Below, one piece after another: positions 8,079 through 15,960 of a stretch of 46,939 bases of DNA. Origin of the DNA: Candidatus Dormiibacterota bacterium (GTDB lineage Bacteria > Chloroflexota > Dormibacteria > Aeolococcales > Bog-877); NCBI GenBank assembly GCA_027306655.1, contig DAHUZL010000114.1:1-46939 (forward strand), read 5' to 3'. Made by a program: the position numbers and the translations under genes. The notes beneath the pieces are model-generated. The model was not told where the DNA came from and searched no databases. It worked only from the letters and a program-made list of their open reading frames with translations. Positions within the stretch are counted from its first letter, which is position 1, and each line of letters starts with the position of its first letter.

Positions 8079-8363
8079 GTGAGCCAGACCATTCCGGCCC
8101 ATGAGCTCCGCAGCGAACTGAGCCAGATCATCGACCGGGTGGCTGATCTGCGCGAGCACGTCATCGTCACCCGGCGCGGCCGGCCGGCGGCCGTGCTGGT
8201 CCCGGTGGGCGAGTACGAGGCGCTGGAGGAGACCGCCGAGATCCTCTCCGACCCCGAGACCCTGGCCGCGGTCGAGGACGGGCTCGACCAGGCCCAGCGC
8301 GGGGAGACCGTCTCGCTCGAGACGTTGCGCCGGTCGGTCGCTCGCGCCCGGCGCCCGCGGTAG
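8079..8363 (+). CDS. Phd/YefM-family antitoxin
   Basis: A 94-residue antitoxin starting at the GTG of VSQTIPAHELRSEL. The N-terminal Phd/YefM fold shows the family motif pattern (HELRSELSQIIDRV, EHVIVTRRGRPAAVLVPVGEYEAL), which forms the DNA-binding dimer. The acidic C-terminal part (EILSDPETLAAVEDGLDQ) is the likely toxin-neutralising region. The stop TAG is immediately followed by the toxin GTG, so the two are translationally coupled. The operator-like inverted repeat upstream fits autoregulation. The start cannot lie much further upstream without running into tRNA-Ala. Confidence 0.9.
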   Translation: MSQTIPAHELRSELSQIIDRVADLREHVIVTRRGRPAAVLVPVGEYEALEETAEILSDPETLAAVEDGLDQAQRGETVSLETLRRSVARARRPR

Positions 8364-8627
8364 GTGGCGCGACTCCAGATCACCCGCCGGGGCTGCCGCG
8401 AGATCATCGCCCTCGACGAAACGCGAGCGCACGGTGTGATGGGAGTGCTGGGGTGGATCGAGCGCGATCCGGAGGCGGGCCACGCCCTGCGGGGACGGCT
8501 GCGTGGGCTGCGATCGCTTCGCGTCGGCTCCTACCGGCTCATCTATCGAGTCGACCGACTGCGGCGAATCGCGACCGTCCTCACCGTTCGCCACCGCGCC
8601 ACCGCATCCGAGTCTGACCTGCGGTGA
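8364..8627 (+). CDS. RelE/ParE-superfamily toxin
   Basis: An 87-residue basic protein with the RelE/ParE fold hallmarks: a helical N-terminal half (ARLQITRRGCREIIAL), GRLRGLRSLRVGSYRLIYRV across the central strands, and the terminal strand TVLTVRHRA. This family comprises ribosome-dependent mRNA interferases (RelE/YoeB) and gyrase poisons (ParE). Sequence alone does not separate them. The gene abuts the antitoxin stop. The last 22 codons and the following 22 bp recur at 16370-16456 as an orphan fragment. Confidence 0.87.
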   Translation: MARLQITRRGCREIIALDETRAHGVMGVLGWIERDPEAGHALRGRLRGLRSLRVGSYRLIYRVDRLRRIATVLTVRHRATASESDLR

Positions 8628-8649
8628 TGCCGCTCGGGGCATGACCCAC
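8562..8649 (+). repeat. Direct repeat, copy L (toxin 3' end and flank)
   Basis: This 88-bp segment runs from codon 67 of the toxin to 22 bp past its stop. It matches 16370-16456 with about 80 percent identity and a 1-bp length difference. Shared blocks include CGGCGAATCGCGACC, TCCTCACCGTTCGCCACC, GCATCCGAG and CTCGGGGCATGACCCAC. The right copy has no intact toxin gene. The pair brackets the kinase-SBP-GH4 operon and nearby genes, marking a plausible 7.8-kb accessory segment. Confidence 0.85.
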
Positions 8650-8685
8650 TGCCGCGGGACGGTACCGGCTTGCATGCCTGCTCGC

Positions 8686-8732
8686 GTTCCCAGGCATGGC
8701 AGCGGTCGCGGGCTCGATTCCCGCCGGCCCCA
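8686..8732 (+). repeat. Degenerate tRNA-Ala 3'-half copy (attachment-site remnant)
   Basis: This 47-bp stretch aligns without gaps to positions 8001-8047 of tRNA-Ala(GGC), with 40 matches. The T arm and acceptor strand are best kept (CGATTCCCGCCGG identical). The anticodon stem is no longer complementary and there is no 5' half, so it is not a functional tRNA. A displaced tRNA 3' end is what remains when an element integrates into a tRNA gene, here 685 bp downstream with the toxin-antitoxin pair between. No integrase gene is visible. Confidence 0.75.
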
Positions 8733-8828
8733 ATCGATGTGACCCATGCGAACCGCGGTCGTGCACGAGGCACGGGGGCCGGACGGCCCGGGCTGCTTGG
8801 CGCCTGGGATCCCCACGCGGTCGCGTGG

Positions 8829-8857
8829 TTGACAGACCTGCTCAACACTCGTATATT
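8829..8857 (+). promoter_or_regulatory. Strong sigma70-type promoter for the carbohydrate operon
   Basis: TTGACA at 8829-8834 and TATATT at 8852-8857 are separated by exactly 17 bp, a near-perfect housekeeping promoter. It stands out as an AT-rich patch in very GC-rich DNA. Transcription would start near 8864, about 70 nt before the favoured kinase start. The DeoR regulator encoded in the same operon is the likely controller, but I could not identify its operator. Confidence 0.8.
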
Positions 8858-8936
8858 TGCGCTCACATCCATGCACAGACCGTCAGTTCGGGGGCGGGGA
8901 TCGGTCCGGCCGACCCCCGTCGCGTTCGGAGGGGGC

Positions 8937-9989
8937 GTGGCGAGAGCACCGGCCGCGGGGTGGGAGCGCAGCGCCGCTGGCGAGCCGGCGGACGTGCATC
9001 TCGCCGGCACCGTGTTCCTGGACCTCGTGTTTGCCGGACTCACCGGACTGCCCGACCCCGGGACCGAGGTCTACGCGCCCGCACTCGGCACCTCCCCGGG
9101 GGGAGTGGCCACCGTCGCCGTGGCGCTGGCGCGGCTGGGGCTCCGCGTCCGGCTCACCGCCGACTTCGCTGACGATGTCCACGGCCGGTACCTGCGCGCG
9201 GTGTTGGCCGAGGCGGAGCGGGTGGACCTTACCGGGTCGCGGGTGCTGAACGGGTGGACGACACCGGTGACCGTCTCCATCGTCGACAGCGGCGACCGGC
9301 GCATGATCACCCACGTCGCCCCCGGCGGCGCGGACCGGGTAGGCGGCGGCGCGCGGCCCGACCGTTCGCGCGCCGGCTTCGGCTACCTCGACGCCGATCC
9401 GGACCCCTGGTGGCGGGCCGTCCACGAGCGCGGCGGCCTGGTCTTTGTGGACACGCGCTGGGACGAGCGCCGGGGCTGGCCCCGCCAGGCGCTCGATTGC
9501 CTCGAGTGGGCCGATGTGTTCCTGCCCAACGCCGGCGAGGCGATGGCCTATGCGGGTGCGGACTCGCCCACCGCCGCGCTGCGTGCATTCGCCCGCACTG
9601 TGCCGACGGTGGTCGTCAAGTGCGGACCCCACGGAGCGATCGGCACCGAGCACGGCGGGCCTGTCGAATCGGTGCCGGCGCTCGAGCTGCCCACGGTTGA
9701 CCCGACCGGTGCGGGGGATGTGTTCGACGCCGGCTTCATCTACGGTACCCTCGCTGGCTGGCCGCTCCGCCAGCGGCTCCGGTTCGCCACCCTCTGCGCC
9801 GGGCTGTCCCTCGCCCGCCCGGGCGGAGCGCTGTCGGCGCCGGACTGGCCCGCACTCCGCGCGTGGCGCGCGGGCGTGGCCGGCCACGACGACGGCTGGG
9901 ACTTTCTCGCGGCCGAGGGCCCGCCGCCCGGCGCTGCGACTGTCCGCGACGCGATCTCCGAGACTGCAACCCTTGAGGAGGCACGATGA
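8937..9989 (+). CDS. PfkB-family carbohydrate kinase
   Basis: A 350-residue ribokinase-superfamily sugar kinase. It opens with the sugar-binding strand DVHLAGTVFLDLVFAG, continues with SPGGVATVAVALARLG, and carries the C-terminal PfkB signature DPTGAGDVFDAGF near residues 254-266 with the catalytic Asp and anion-hole glycines. The GTG at 8937 is favoured because GGAGGG lies 4-5 nt upstream. An ATG at 8871 would add a low-complexity leader. Its stop overlaps the solute-binding protein start (ATGA). The substrate is unknown; a mono- or amino sugar released by the downstream glycosidase is my inference. Confidence 0.88.
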   Translation: MARAPAAGWERSAAGEPADVHLAGTVFLDLVFAGLTGLPDPGTEVYAPALGTSPGGVATVAVALARLGLRVRLTADFADDVHGRYLRAVLAEAERVDLTGSRVLNGWTTPVTVSIVDSGDRRMITHVAPGGADRVGGGARPDRSRAGFGYLDADPDPWWRAVHERGGLVFVDTRWDERRGWPRQALDCLEWADVFLPNAGEAMAYAGADSPTAALRAFARTVPTVVVKCGPHGAIGTEHGGPVESVPALELPTVDPTGAGDVFDAGFIYGTLAGWPLRQRLRFATLCAGLSLARPGGALSAPDWPALRAWRAGVAGHDDGWDFLAAEGPPPGAATVRDAISETATLEEAR

Positions 9990-11830
9990 TCACCCGCTCG
10001 CGCAGACCTCTGGCATCCATCCTGACCGCGGCCCTGGTGGTGGGGGGCGTCATGGTCGCATCCGACGCCACGGTCGTCCCTGCGAACGCGCACGCCCGCG
10101 CCGCGTCGGCGGCGACGAGGGCCGGCTCCGGCACCGTCACCTTCGCCCAGACCCCGACCTACACCCCCAACTACATCTTTCCGCTGGACGCGCCCGCCTA
10201 CTACAGCGTCGCCAACCTGGCCCTCTTCCAATACCTGATGTATCGTCCGCTCTACTGGTTCGACTCGTCTGGTCATGTGGCCTTCAACCAGCAGCTGTCC
10301 CTGGCGTCGCCGCCGGTGTGGTCTCGCAACGGCCGGACCATCGAGATCCGCCTCAAGGCGTACCGGTGGTCCAACGGGGAGACGGTCAATGCGACCGACC
10401 TCCTCTTCTGGGAGCATCTGATCGCCGCCGAGAAGCACAACTACGGCGGCTATGTGACCGGCGACTACCCCGACAACGTGACCGCGATACGGGCGCTGGG
10501 GCCGTCGACGGTCCAGCTCACCCTCAACCGTCCGTACGCCCACACGTGGTTCCTCTTCAATGAGCTCTCGCAGGTCACGCCGCTCCCCGAGGCGTGGGAC
10601 AAGACGTCGGGCTCGGCTGCCCCCGGCAGCGGCGGCTGCGCCGCCGACGTCGCCAAGTGCCCGGCGGTCTACGCCTATCTCGCCGGGCAAGCCAAGCAGA
10701 CGGGCACCTACGCCACCAACCCCCTCTGGCAGGTCGTGGACGGCCCCTGGAAGCTCTCCAAGTTCCTCGCCAGCACCGGCTACGCGGCCTTCGTCGTCAA
10801 CCACTCCTACTCTGGCTCCGTGAAGCCGACGCTGTCGAAGTTCATCGAAGTGCCCTTCACCTCGGAGTTGGCCGAGTTCGACGCGGTGTTGGCCGGCTCG
10901 GTCGACGTGGGCTACCTGCCCGTCACCGACGTGGCTGAGAAGGCCCGGGTGAAATCCCTCGGGTACACGATCTCCCCCTGGGTTGAGTTTGGATACAACA
11001 GCATCCGCGAGAACCTCTACGACCCCACAACCGGGCCGATTGTGCGCCAGCTCTACGTGCGTCAGGCGCTCCAGTACGTGATGGATCAGCCGGCGGCGAT
11101 CCGGGTCTTCTACCACGGCTACGCGACGCCGAGCTACGGCCCCGTCCCGATCAGCCCGCCCAACCCATTTGTCACCCCCTTCGAGGCGCGCAACCCGTAT
11201 CCGTTCAGCGTGAGCACGGCCCGCCATCTTCTCATCAGCCACGGTTGGGCGATCGAGCACGGGGTCGCCACCTGCACCCATCCCGGCTCCGGGCGGGCTC
11301 AGTGCGGCGCCGGGATCCGGCGAGGCACGCTACTGGAGCTGCAGATCGTCGACGCCACAGGCTACCCCGAGCTCACCAGCGCGATGGAGGCATACAAGTC
11401 CGATGCCAGCGGAGCTGGGATCGTCATCAATCTCCGACAGGCGCCGATCCCCACGGTGAACGCGATGGAGATCGCCTGCCACTCGGGGCCCCAGTGCAAC
11501 TGGCAGGCCGGCAATGCTGGCCCCTGGACCTACTTCCCCGACTACCTGCCGACCGGGGGCGAGATCTTTGCGTGCGGAGCCGGGGGCAACGTCGGCAGCT
11601 ACTGCAACCCGACCAACGACGCCAACATCGCCCAGACCCATCTGGCGCCGCCGGCCCAGTTCCAGGCGGTGTTCGCCCGGTATGAGAACTACATCGCCGC
11701 CCAGGTCCCCAACATCTGGGAGCCGCTGCCCGACTTCCAGATTACCCTGGTGCGCCGGGGGCTCGTGGGCGTTCTCCCCCAGGAGCCGACGCTGGTGATC
11801 AACCCGGAGAGCTGGCGCTGGCGGTCGTGA
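9986..11830 (+). CDS. Family 5 extracellular solute-binding protein
   Basis: A 614-residue secreted protein with a basic N-terminus, hydrophobic segment and probable signal-peptidase I site after ANAHA (about residue 36). No lipobox Cys is seen. The mature part has the SBP_bac_5 layout of oligopeptide/oligosaccharide ABC binding proteins: NLALFQYLMYRPLYWF, YRWSNGETVNATDLLFW, GPSTVQLTLNRPYA and WKLSKFLAS. A strong GAGGAGG lies upstream of the ATG. No permease or ATPase genes occur in the window, so it is an orphan receptor. If the cell is monoderm, the absence of a lipid anchor is odd. Confidence 0.87.
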   Translation: MITRSRRPLASILTAALVVGGVMVASDATVVPANAHARAASAATRAGSGTVTFAQTPTYTPNYIFPLDAPAYYSVANLALFQYLMYRPLYWFDSSGHVAFNQQLSLASPPVWSRNGRTIEIRLKAYRWSNGETVNATDLLFWEHLIAAEKHNYGGYVTGDYPDNVTAIRALGPSTVQLTLNRPYAHTWFLFNELSQVTPLPEAWDKTSGSAAPGSGGCAADVAKCPAVYAYLAGQAKQTGTYATNPLWQVVDGPWKLSKFLASTGYAAFVVNHSYSGSVKPTLSKFIEVPFTSELAEFDAVLAGSVDVGYLPVTDVAEKARVKSLGYTISPWVEFGYNSIRENLYDPTTGPIVRQLYVRQALQYVMDQPAAIRVFYHGYATPSYGPVPISPPNPFVTPFEARNPYPFSVSTARHLLISHGWAIEHGVATCTHPGSGRAQCGAGIRRGTLLELQIVDATGYPELTSAMEAYKSDASGAGIVINLRQAPIPTVNAMEIACHSGPQCNWQAGNAGPWTYFPDYLPTGGEIFACGAGGNVGSYCNPTNDANIAQTHLAPPAQFQAVFARYENYIAAQVPNIWEPLPDFQITLVRRGLVGVLPQEPTLVINPESWRWRS

Positions 11831-11893
11831 GTCGGGGCCCAGGCGAGATGGGGCGGGCGCGAGCCGGACCGGTGCGCCAGCATCGCGTGAGCT

Positions 11894-12655
11894 GTGCTGC
11901 CGACTGAGCGCGACCAGGTGATCGTCCGGCTGCTGCGGACGAGCGGGGTGGCGTCGGCCACCGACCTCGCCGCCCGTCTCGGGGTCAGCCATGCCACCAT
12001 CCGTCGCGACCTGCAGCGATTGGACCGCCATGGGGAGCTGCGGCGCGTCTACGGCGGCGCGGTGCTGGACCAGCCGGCGGAGATGCCGTTCGCGGTCCGA
12101 CAGACCGTGGGGCTGGAGGTCAAGACGGCGGTGGCGGCGCTGGCGGCCGGGCTGGTCGCGGACGGCGAGGTCGTACTCCTCGACATCGGCACCACCACGA
12201 TGGAGCTGGCGCGGCTGCTGCGGGGCCGGGACGTCACCGTGGTCACCAACAGCCTGGCGGTGTACGACGTGCTGCGCGACGACCCGCAGGTGCAGCTCGT
12301 CCTCCTCGGCGGGATGGTTCGGCGGAACTACCGCTCGCTGGTCGGGACTCTGACCGAAGCGGCGCTGGCTGAGGTGTCCGTCGACCGCCTCTTCCTGTCC
12401 TGCACCGGGGTCCGCAGCGACGGCAGCGTCGTCGACAACATGATGGTGGAGGTGCCGGCCAAACGGGCGATGGTGCGGACAGCGGAGTCCGTGGTCCTGC
12501 TGGCGCCGGCGCGCAAGTTCCCGGGGACCGGCTCCCTGCGCATCTGCAGCCTGGTCGATGTTCACGTCATAGTCACGGATGACGAGCCCGGTGGGGGCGA
12601 GGCACTGGACGCCTTCCGCGCCGGCGGAGGGACGGTGCTCACCCCGTGCGGCTGA
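11894..12655 (+). CDS. DeoR-family transcriptional regulator
   Basis: A 253-residue sugar-responsive regulator starting at the GTG of MLPTERDQVIVRLL. Residues 1-57 form the DeoR winged helix (VASATDLAARLGVSHATIRRDLQRL, then GELRRVYGGAV). The C-terminal DeoRC effector domain has VVLLDIGTTTMELARLL and VVTNSLAVYDVL. DeoR proteins usually repress sugar operons and are released by a phosphosugar, which suits the kinase and GH4 neighbours. It lies in mid-operon, 63 bp after the SBP, and overlaps the GH4 start by 10 bp. Confidence 0.92.
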   Translation: MLPTERDQVIVRLLRTSGVASATDLAARLGVSHATIRRDLQRLDRHGELRRVYGGAVLDQPAEMPFAVRQTVGLEVKTAVAALAAGLVADGEVVLLDIGTTTMELARLLRGRDVTVVTNSLAVYDVLRDDPQVQLVLLGGMVRRNYRSLVGTLTEAALAEVSVDRLFLSCTGVRSDGSVVDNMMVEVPAKRAMVRTAESVVLLAPARKFPGTGSLRICSLVDVHVIVTDDEPGGGEALDAFRAGGGTVLTPCG

Positions 12656-13995
12656 CCATCGTCGGCGGGGGAGGGTTCCGGGTCCCCCGCATCTATCGGA
12701 CGCTTCTGGCTCCCGATCCCGACCCACTCGTCGACGACGTGGTGCTGTTCGACCCGGACCCGGGACGGCTAGGCGTGATTCGGTCGGTCCTCGGCCAGAT
12801 CCCGGCGCAGTGCGTTCGGCGCCCGACGCTGACCACGACGACGGTCCTGGAGGAGGCGCTGGAGGGGAGCGACTTCGTCTTCGCGGCGGTGCGGGTCGGG
12901 GGGCTGGAAGGGCGCGTTCGTGACGAGCGGGTAGCGCTCGACCGGGGCATCCTCGGTCAGGAGACGACGGGACCGGGCGGGATCGCGTTCGGGCTGCGCA
13001 CGATCCCGGCCATGGTGCGACTCGCCGAGCGGGTCCGGGAGCTGAGCCCGCGTGCCTATCTGGTCAATTTTACCAATCCCGCGGGGATGATCACCGAGGC
13101 GCTCCTGCCGGTCTTGGGGGATCGTGTCATAGGGGTCTGCGACACCCCCGAGGGCCTGACGCGTCGGCTCGCGTCGGCGCTGGAGCTCGACGTCGGCGCG
13201 GTCACCGTGGACTATGTCGGCCTCAACCATCTCGGATGGGTGCGGCGGGTGGTGGCCGCTGGGGAGGACCGGCTGCCGTCCCTGCTCGACGACCAGCGTC
13301 GCCTCGCACGCCTGGAGGAGGCATCGCTGTTCGGGGGCGACTGGCTGCGGGCGATGGGGTGGATCCCGAACGAGTACCTCTACTACTACTACCGCGCGCG
13401 GGAAGCGGTCCGGGCGATCGCGGCGCAGGCGGCGACCCGCGGGACGTTCCTCCTGCACCAGCAGGCCGCGTTCTACGCGGCGGCGGCGCGGGACCCGTCG
13501 CGTGCGCTCGAGCTCTGGGAGCGGGCTCAAGACGAACGGCGCGCCCTCTACATGGCCGAGGCCCGACCGGGGCGGCCCCGCACCTCCCCCGCGGAGGGCG
13601 GCAACGGATACGAGCGAGCGGCACTGCGCGTGGTGCGCGCGCTGTCCGGCCGTGAGCCGGCCACTTTGGTGGTGAACGTCCGCAACCGGGGTGCGCTGCC
13701 CGGCCTGCCGGCCTCCGCGGTGGTCGAGGTGCCCGCCCGGCTGGACGCCACGGGTGTCGAGCCGTGGCCGGCCGCCCCACTGGACCTGCACCAGCTGGGG
13801 CTGATGCAGCAGGTCAAGGCGGTGGAGCGATGGACGATCGAGGCGGCCATCACCGGCTCGCGGACGGCCGCGCTCCGCGCCTTCTCCCTCCACCCGCTCG
13901 TGGACTCGGTCCAGGTGGGCCGAGAGCTCCTCGACGGCTACGTCGCCGCCATCCCCGAGGTGGCCAGGGTGCTCGGGTCGGCGCCCGGACCATGA
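12646..13995 (+). CDS. Family 4 glycoside hydrolase (NAD- and Mn-dependent)
   Basis: GH4 enzymes cleave alpha or beta (often 6-phospho) glycosides by a redox-elimination route using NAD+ and a divalent metal. The 449-residue product has the N-terminal dinucleotide motif VGGGGFRVP, the ILGQETTGPGG segment, VNFTNPAGM at about 140-148, and probable metal ligands C165 (VCDTPEG) and H195 (GLNHLG). The C-terminal half is typical in length. The GTG start overlaps deoR. Whether the substrate is phosphorylated cannot be read from sequence. The adjoining deacetylase suggests an N- or O-acetylated glycoside. Confidence 0.92.
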   Translation: MRLTIVGGGGFRVPRIYRTLLAPDPDPLVDDVVLFDPDPGRLGVIRSVLGQIPAQCVRRPTLTTTTVLEEALEGSDFVFAAVRVGGLEGRVRDERVALDRGILGQETTGPGGIAFGLRTIPAMVRLAERVRELSPRAYLVNFTNPAGMITEALLPVLGDRVIGVCDTPEGLTRRLASALELDVGAVTVDYVGLNHLGWVRRVVAAGEDRLPSLLDDQRRLARLEEASLFGGDWLRAMGWIPNEYLYYYYRAREAVRAIAAQAATRGTFLLHQQAAFYAAAARDPSRALELWERAQDERRALYMAEARPGRPRTSPAEGGNGYERAALRVVRALSGREPATLVVNVRNRGALPGLPASAVVEVPARLDATGVEPWPAAPLDLHQLGLMQQVKAVERWTIEAAITGSRTAALRAFSLHPLVDSVQVGRELLDGYVAAIPEVARVLGSAPGP

Positions 13996-14759
13996 GCGCC
14001 GATCGCCCGCTCGGGACCGTGACCGCCGACCTGGCCCGGCCGGCACGTGCGCTGGCGGTCGGCGCGCACCCGGATGACATCGAGGACGGGTGCGGGGCGA
14101 CGCTCGCGAAGTGGGCGGCGGGCGGCGCCGAGGTCTTCGAGCTGGTCCTGACCGACGGATCGAAAGGGTCCTGGGATCCCGAGCGTGACGTCCGGCAGCT
14201 GACCGCGACCCGTCGCGCCGAGCAGCGCGCGGCGGCAGTCCAGCTCGGGAGCCGCCACCAGGTGGTCTTCCTCGACCGCCCCGACGGGGAGCTCGAGGCG
14301 ACCCTCGAGGTTCGTGCTGCCCTCTGCCACTGGGTCCGCACCATCCGCCCCGACGTGGTGCTCGGCCATGACCCGTGGCGGCGCTACCGCCTGCACCCCG
14401 ACCACCGGGCGGCCGGGTTCCTCGTGGTTGACGCCGTGGCGGCGGCCCGCAATCCGCTCACCTTCCCGCGGGCCGGCGAGGCCGCACACCGGGTGGGGTG
14501 CCTCCTCCTCTGGGAGGCGGACCAGCCCGACCACGTCGAGGATGTCGTGGGCTTCGCGGAGGCCAAAGCGCGCGCTCTGTTCGCGCACCGGAGCCAGTAC
14601 CCGGTCCCGGCGGGCGACCGCGGGGCCGGGCGTGAGGCGGCGGCGCTGCGCGAACGGGTGGCCGACCGGCTCGCTCGCGATGGGGTGGCGTTCGCGGTGG
14701 CCGCGGGCGAGGTCTTCAAACGCATCGACTTGCCTCAGACCCGCCCCACGCCGGGGTAG
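13992..14759 (+). CDS. PIG-L family zinc deacetylase
   Basis: LmbE/PIG-L enzymes remove N-acetyl groups from GlcNAc-type glycosides or related conjugates. The 255-residue protein shows the zinc motif AHPDD at 25-29 and the third zinc ligand in RLHPDHRAAG. VLTDGSKGSWDP corresponds to the usual T(D/N)G segment. No signal peptide is present, so action is cytoplasmic. It overlaps the GH4 stop by ATGA and ends the operon. By analogy with the chb system, it may deacetylate a glycoside before GH4 cleavage; that is inference. Mycothiol-type (MshB-like) activity is an alternative. Confidence 0.9.
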   Translation: MSADRPLGTVTADLARPARALAVGAHPDDIEDGCGATLAKWAAGGAEVFELVLTDGSKGSWDPERDVRQLTATRRAEQRAAAVQLGSRHQVVFLDRPDGELEATLEVRAALCHWVRTIRPDVVLGHDPWRRYRLHPDHRAAGFLVVDAVAAARNPLTFPRAGEAAHRVGCLLLWEADQPDHVEDVVGFAEAKARALFAHRSQYPVPAGDRGAGREAAALRERVADRLARDGVAFAVAAGEVFKRIDLPQTRPTPG

Positions 14760-15363
14760 CGGCCCGGCACCGCATCGAAGCGGCCGCGACGCGCCCCCGG
14801 GCGGTCCGTGCGCGGCGGGCTTCTCCGACACCCGCCGTCCCCTCCAGCGCCAGGCTGGCTGAGTTGACGAACCAGCGCTGACCGGTCGGCTGCTGCCCGC
14901 GCGTCGAGGGTGGCGTACCGGGCGGCGCACGCATCGGCCAGGCGGTGAAGCGACCGACGGTGGCGAGCGACAGGGCCTGATCGCAGGTCGGACCGAGTCA
15001 GGTCACGCCGACGCGGGGTCGGTGGTCGGCATCGGACCGGTGCAGTCGGGGCCTCCCAGCGGTGCAGCGGTGCGCCGGTGGGACGGTGGCGTTGGTGGAG
15101 GCCGCCAGCGGGCGGGGATCGCACGGGAGGACGGCGCCCACGCCCAGGCCGAGACCGGGTTCCGGGAGCTGGAAGAGGGGGCTGAACTGGCGCCTCCCGG
15201 GACGCCTCATCGCCAGACCTGTGCCGAGGGGCACGGCCACATGCAATCCTTGATGGACATGCCCAGCTGGACCCCATTGCATGGGCCAATCATCGGCTGG
15301 CTCACTCAGGACGCTCCACACCGGGCTGACTGCTGGTTGCCTCCGGACAAGGGGAGACCCTCG
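14760..15363. other. 604-bp intergenic region after the PIG-L gene
   Basis: I find no convincing gene. Open frames on both strands encode Arg/Pro/Gly-rich peptides with no recognisable motif and no good ribosome-binding site. The right part carries an inverted repeat (15235-15287), and GGGGAG at 15352 serves as a ribosome-binding site for the secreted-protein gene at 15364. The region may hold eroded sequence from the accessory segment. Confidence 0.4.
15235..15287. promoter_or_regulatory. Long inverted repeat upstream of a secreted-protein gene
   Basis: Arms GGCCACATGCAAT (15235-15247) and ATTGCATGGGCC (15276-15287) are complementary apart from one unpaired base, separated by 28 bp. The inner 8 bp (CATGCAAT/ATTGCATG) are perfect. 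The AT content of the arms is unusual for this DNA. The repeat lies 76 bp before the ATG at 15364, where an operator or leader hairpin would be expected. Role unknown. Confidence 0.45.
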
Positions 15364-15960
15364 ATGACCGCAGCCTTGGGACGTCCTCGCACGCCGCCGT
15401 GCCGCAGGCTGGGTGGCGCTGACGCCGCCGCCGCGGTGGCGCTCGCACTCTGGAGTGTCCCCACCCTCGCGGCCGCGCCCCCCTGGTCGGGCGGCCACCA
15501 CGCCGGCCAGGGGACCGGGCGCAACCAGACTCTTTGGTTGGGTACCGCGCGCCACCTCCCGTTCACCCAGGTGGTGACGGGGAGCGGCGCCACCATCGAG
15601 ACCCACCGGGCGACCATCGCCACCCTGTGCGGGACTGCGACCAGCTTCGGGCCCGAGGCGGGTCGCGGCGTCGGCGGCATCGTGACCTGGCCGCTCACCG
15701 GAGGGCCGCCACCGGTAGGGCCTCCGCTCCCGATCGCGATCCGTCCCAACGGCACGTTCAGCAGCGTGCGGCGCGGCCTTGTTCACGTCGCGCAGGTGGC
15801 CACGATCGCGACCCGGCCGGTGTCGGGGACGGCCGTGTTCACCATGGCCGGCGCCTTCCACGGCGGCACCAGCGTGTCCGGCCAAGTGTCCCTACGTCTC
15901 ACCTTCAGCAACCACACGGAGTGCCCGGACGCGTCAAGCGGCTTCAGCGCGCGGCGGTAG
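15364..15960 (+). CDS. Hypothetical secreted protein
   Basis: A 198-residue protein not assigned to a family. The N-terminus has a basic start, an Ala/Val-rich hydrophobic stretch (ADAAAAVALALWSVPTLA) and an AAA-like cleavage site near residue 43. The mature part is Gly/Thr/Ser-rich with repeated beta-like segments (GTGRNQTLWLG, TVSGTAVFTMAGAF) and two Cys (TLCGT, TECPD) that could form a disulfide. The ATG at 15364 has GGGGAG about 8 nt upstream. It resembles small exported beta-sandwich proteins. It lies inside the repeat-bracketed accessory segment. Confidence 0.6.
   Translation: MTAALGRPRTPPCRRLGGADAAAAVALALWSVPTLAAAPPWSGGHHAGQGTGRNQTLWLGTARHLPFTQVVTGSGATIETHRATIATLCGTATSFGPEAGRGVGGIVTWPLTGGPPPVGPPLPIAIRPNGTFSSVRRGLVHVAQVATIATRPVSGTAVFTMAGAFHGGTSVSGQVSLRLTFSNHTECPDASSGFSARR

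Noticed and set aside
8686-8732. A third functional tRNA-Ala
   Set aside because: Only the 3' half is present, the anticodon stem does not pair, and there is no 5' acceptor strand. It is called an integration remnant instead.
14735-15289. Minus-strand frame after the PIG-L gene, possible transposase remnant
   Set aside because: No recognisable transposase or integrase motif, no ribosome-binding site, and it overlaps the PIG-L 3' end and the inverted repeat.
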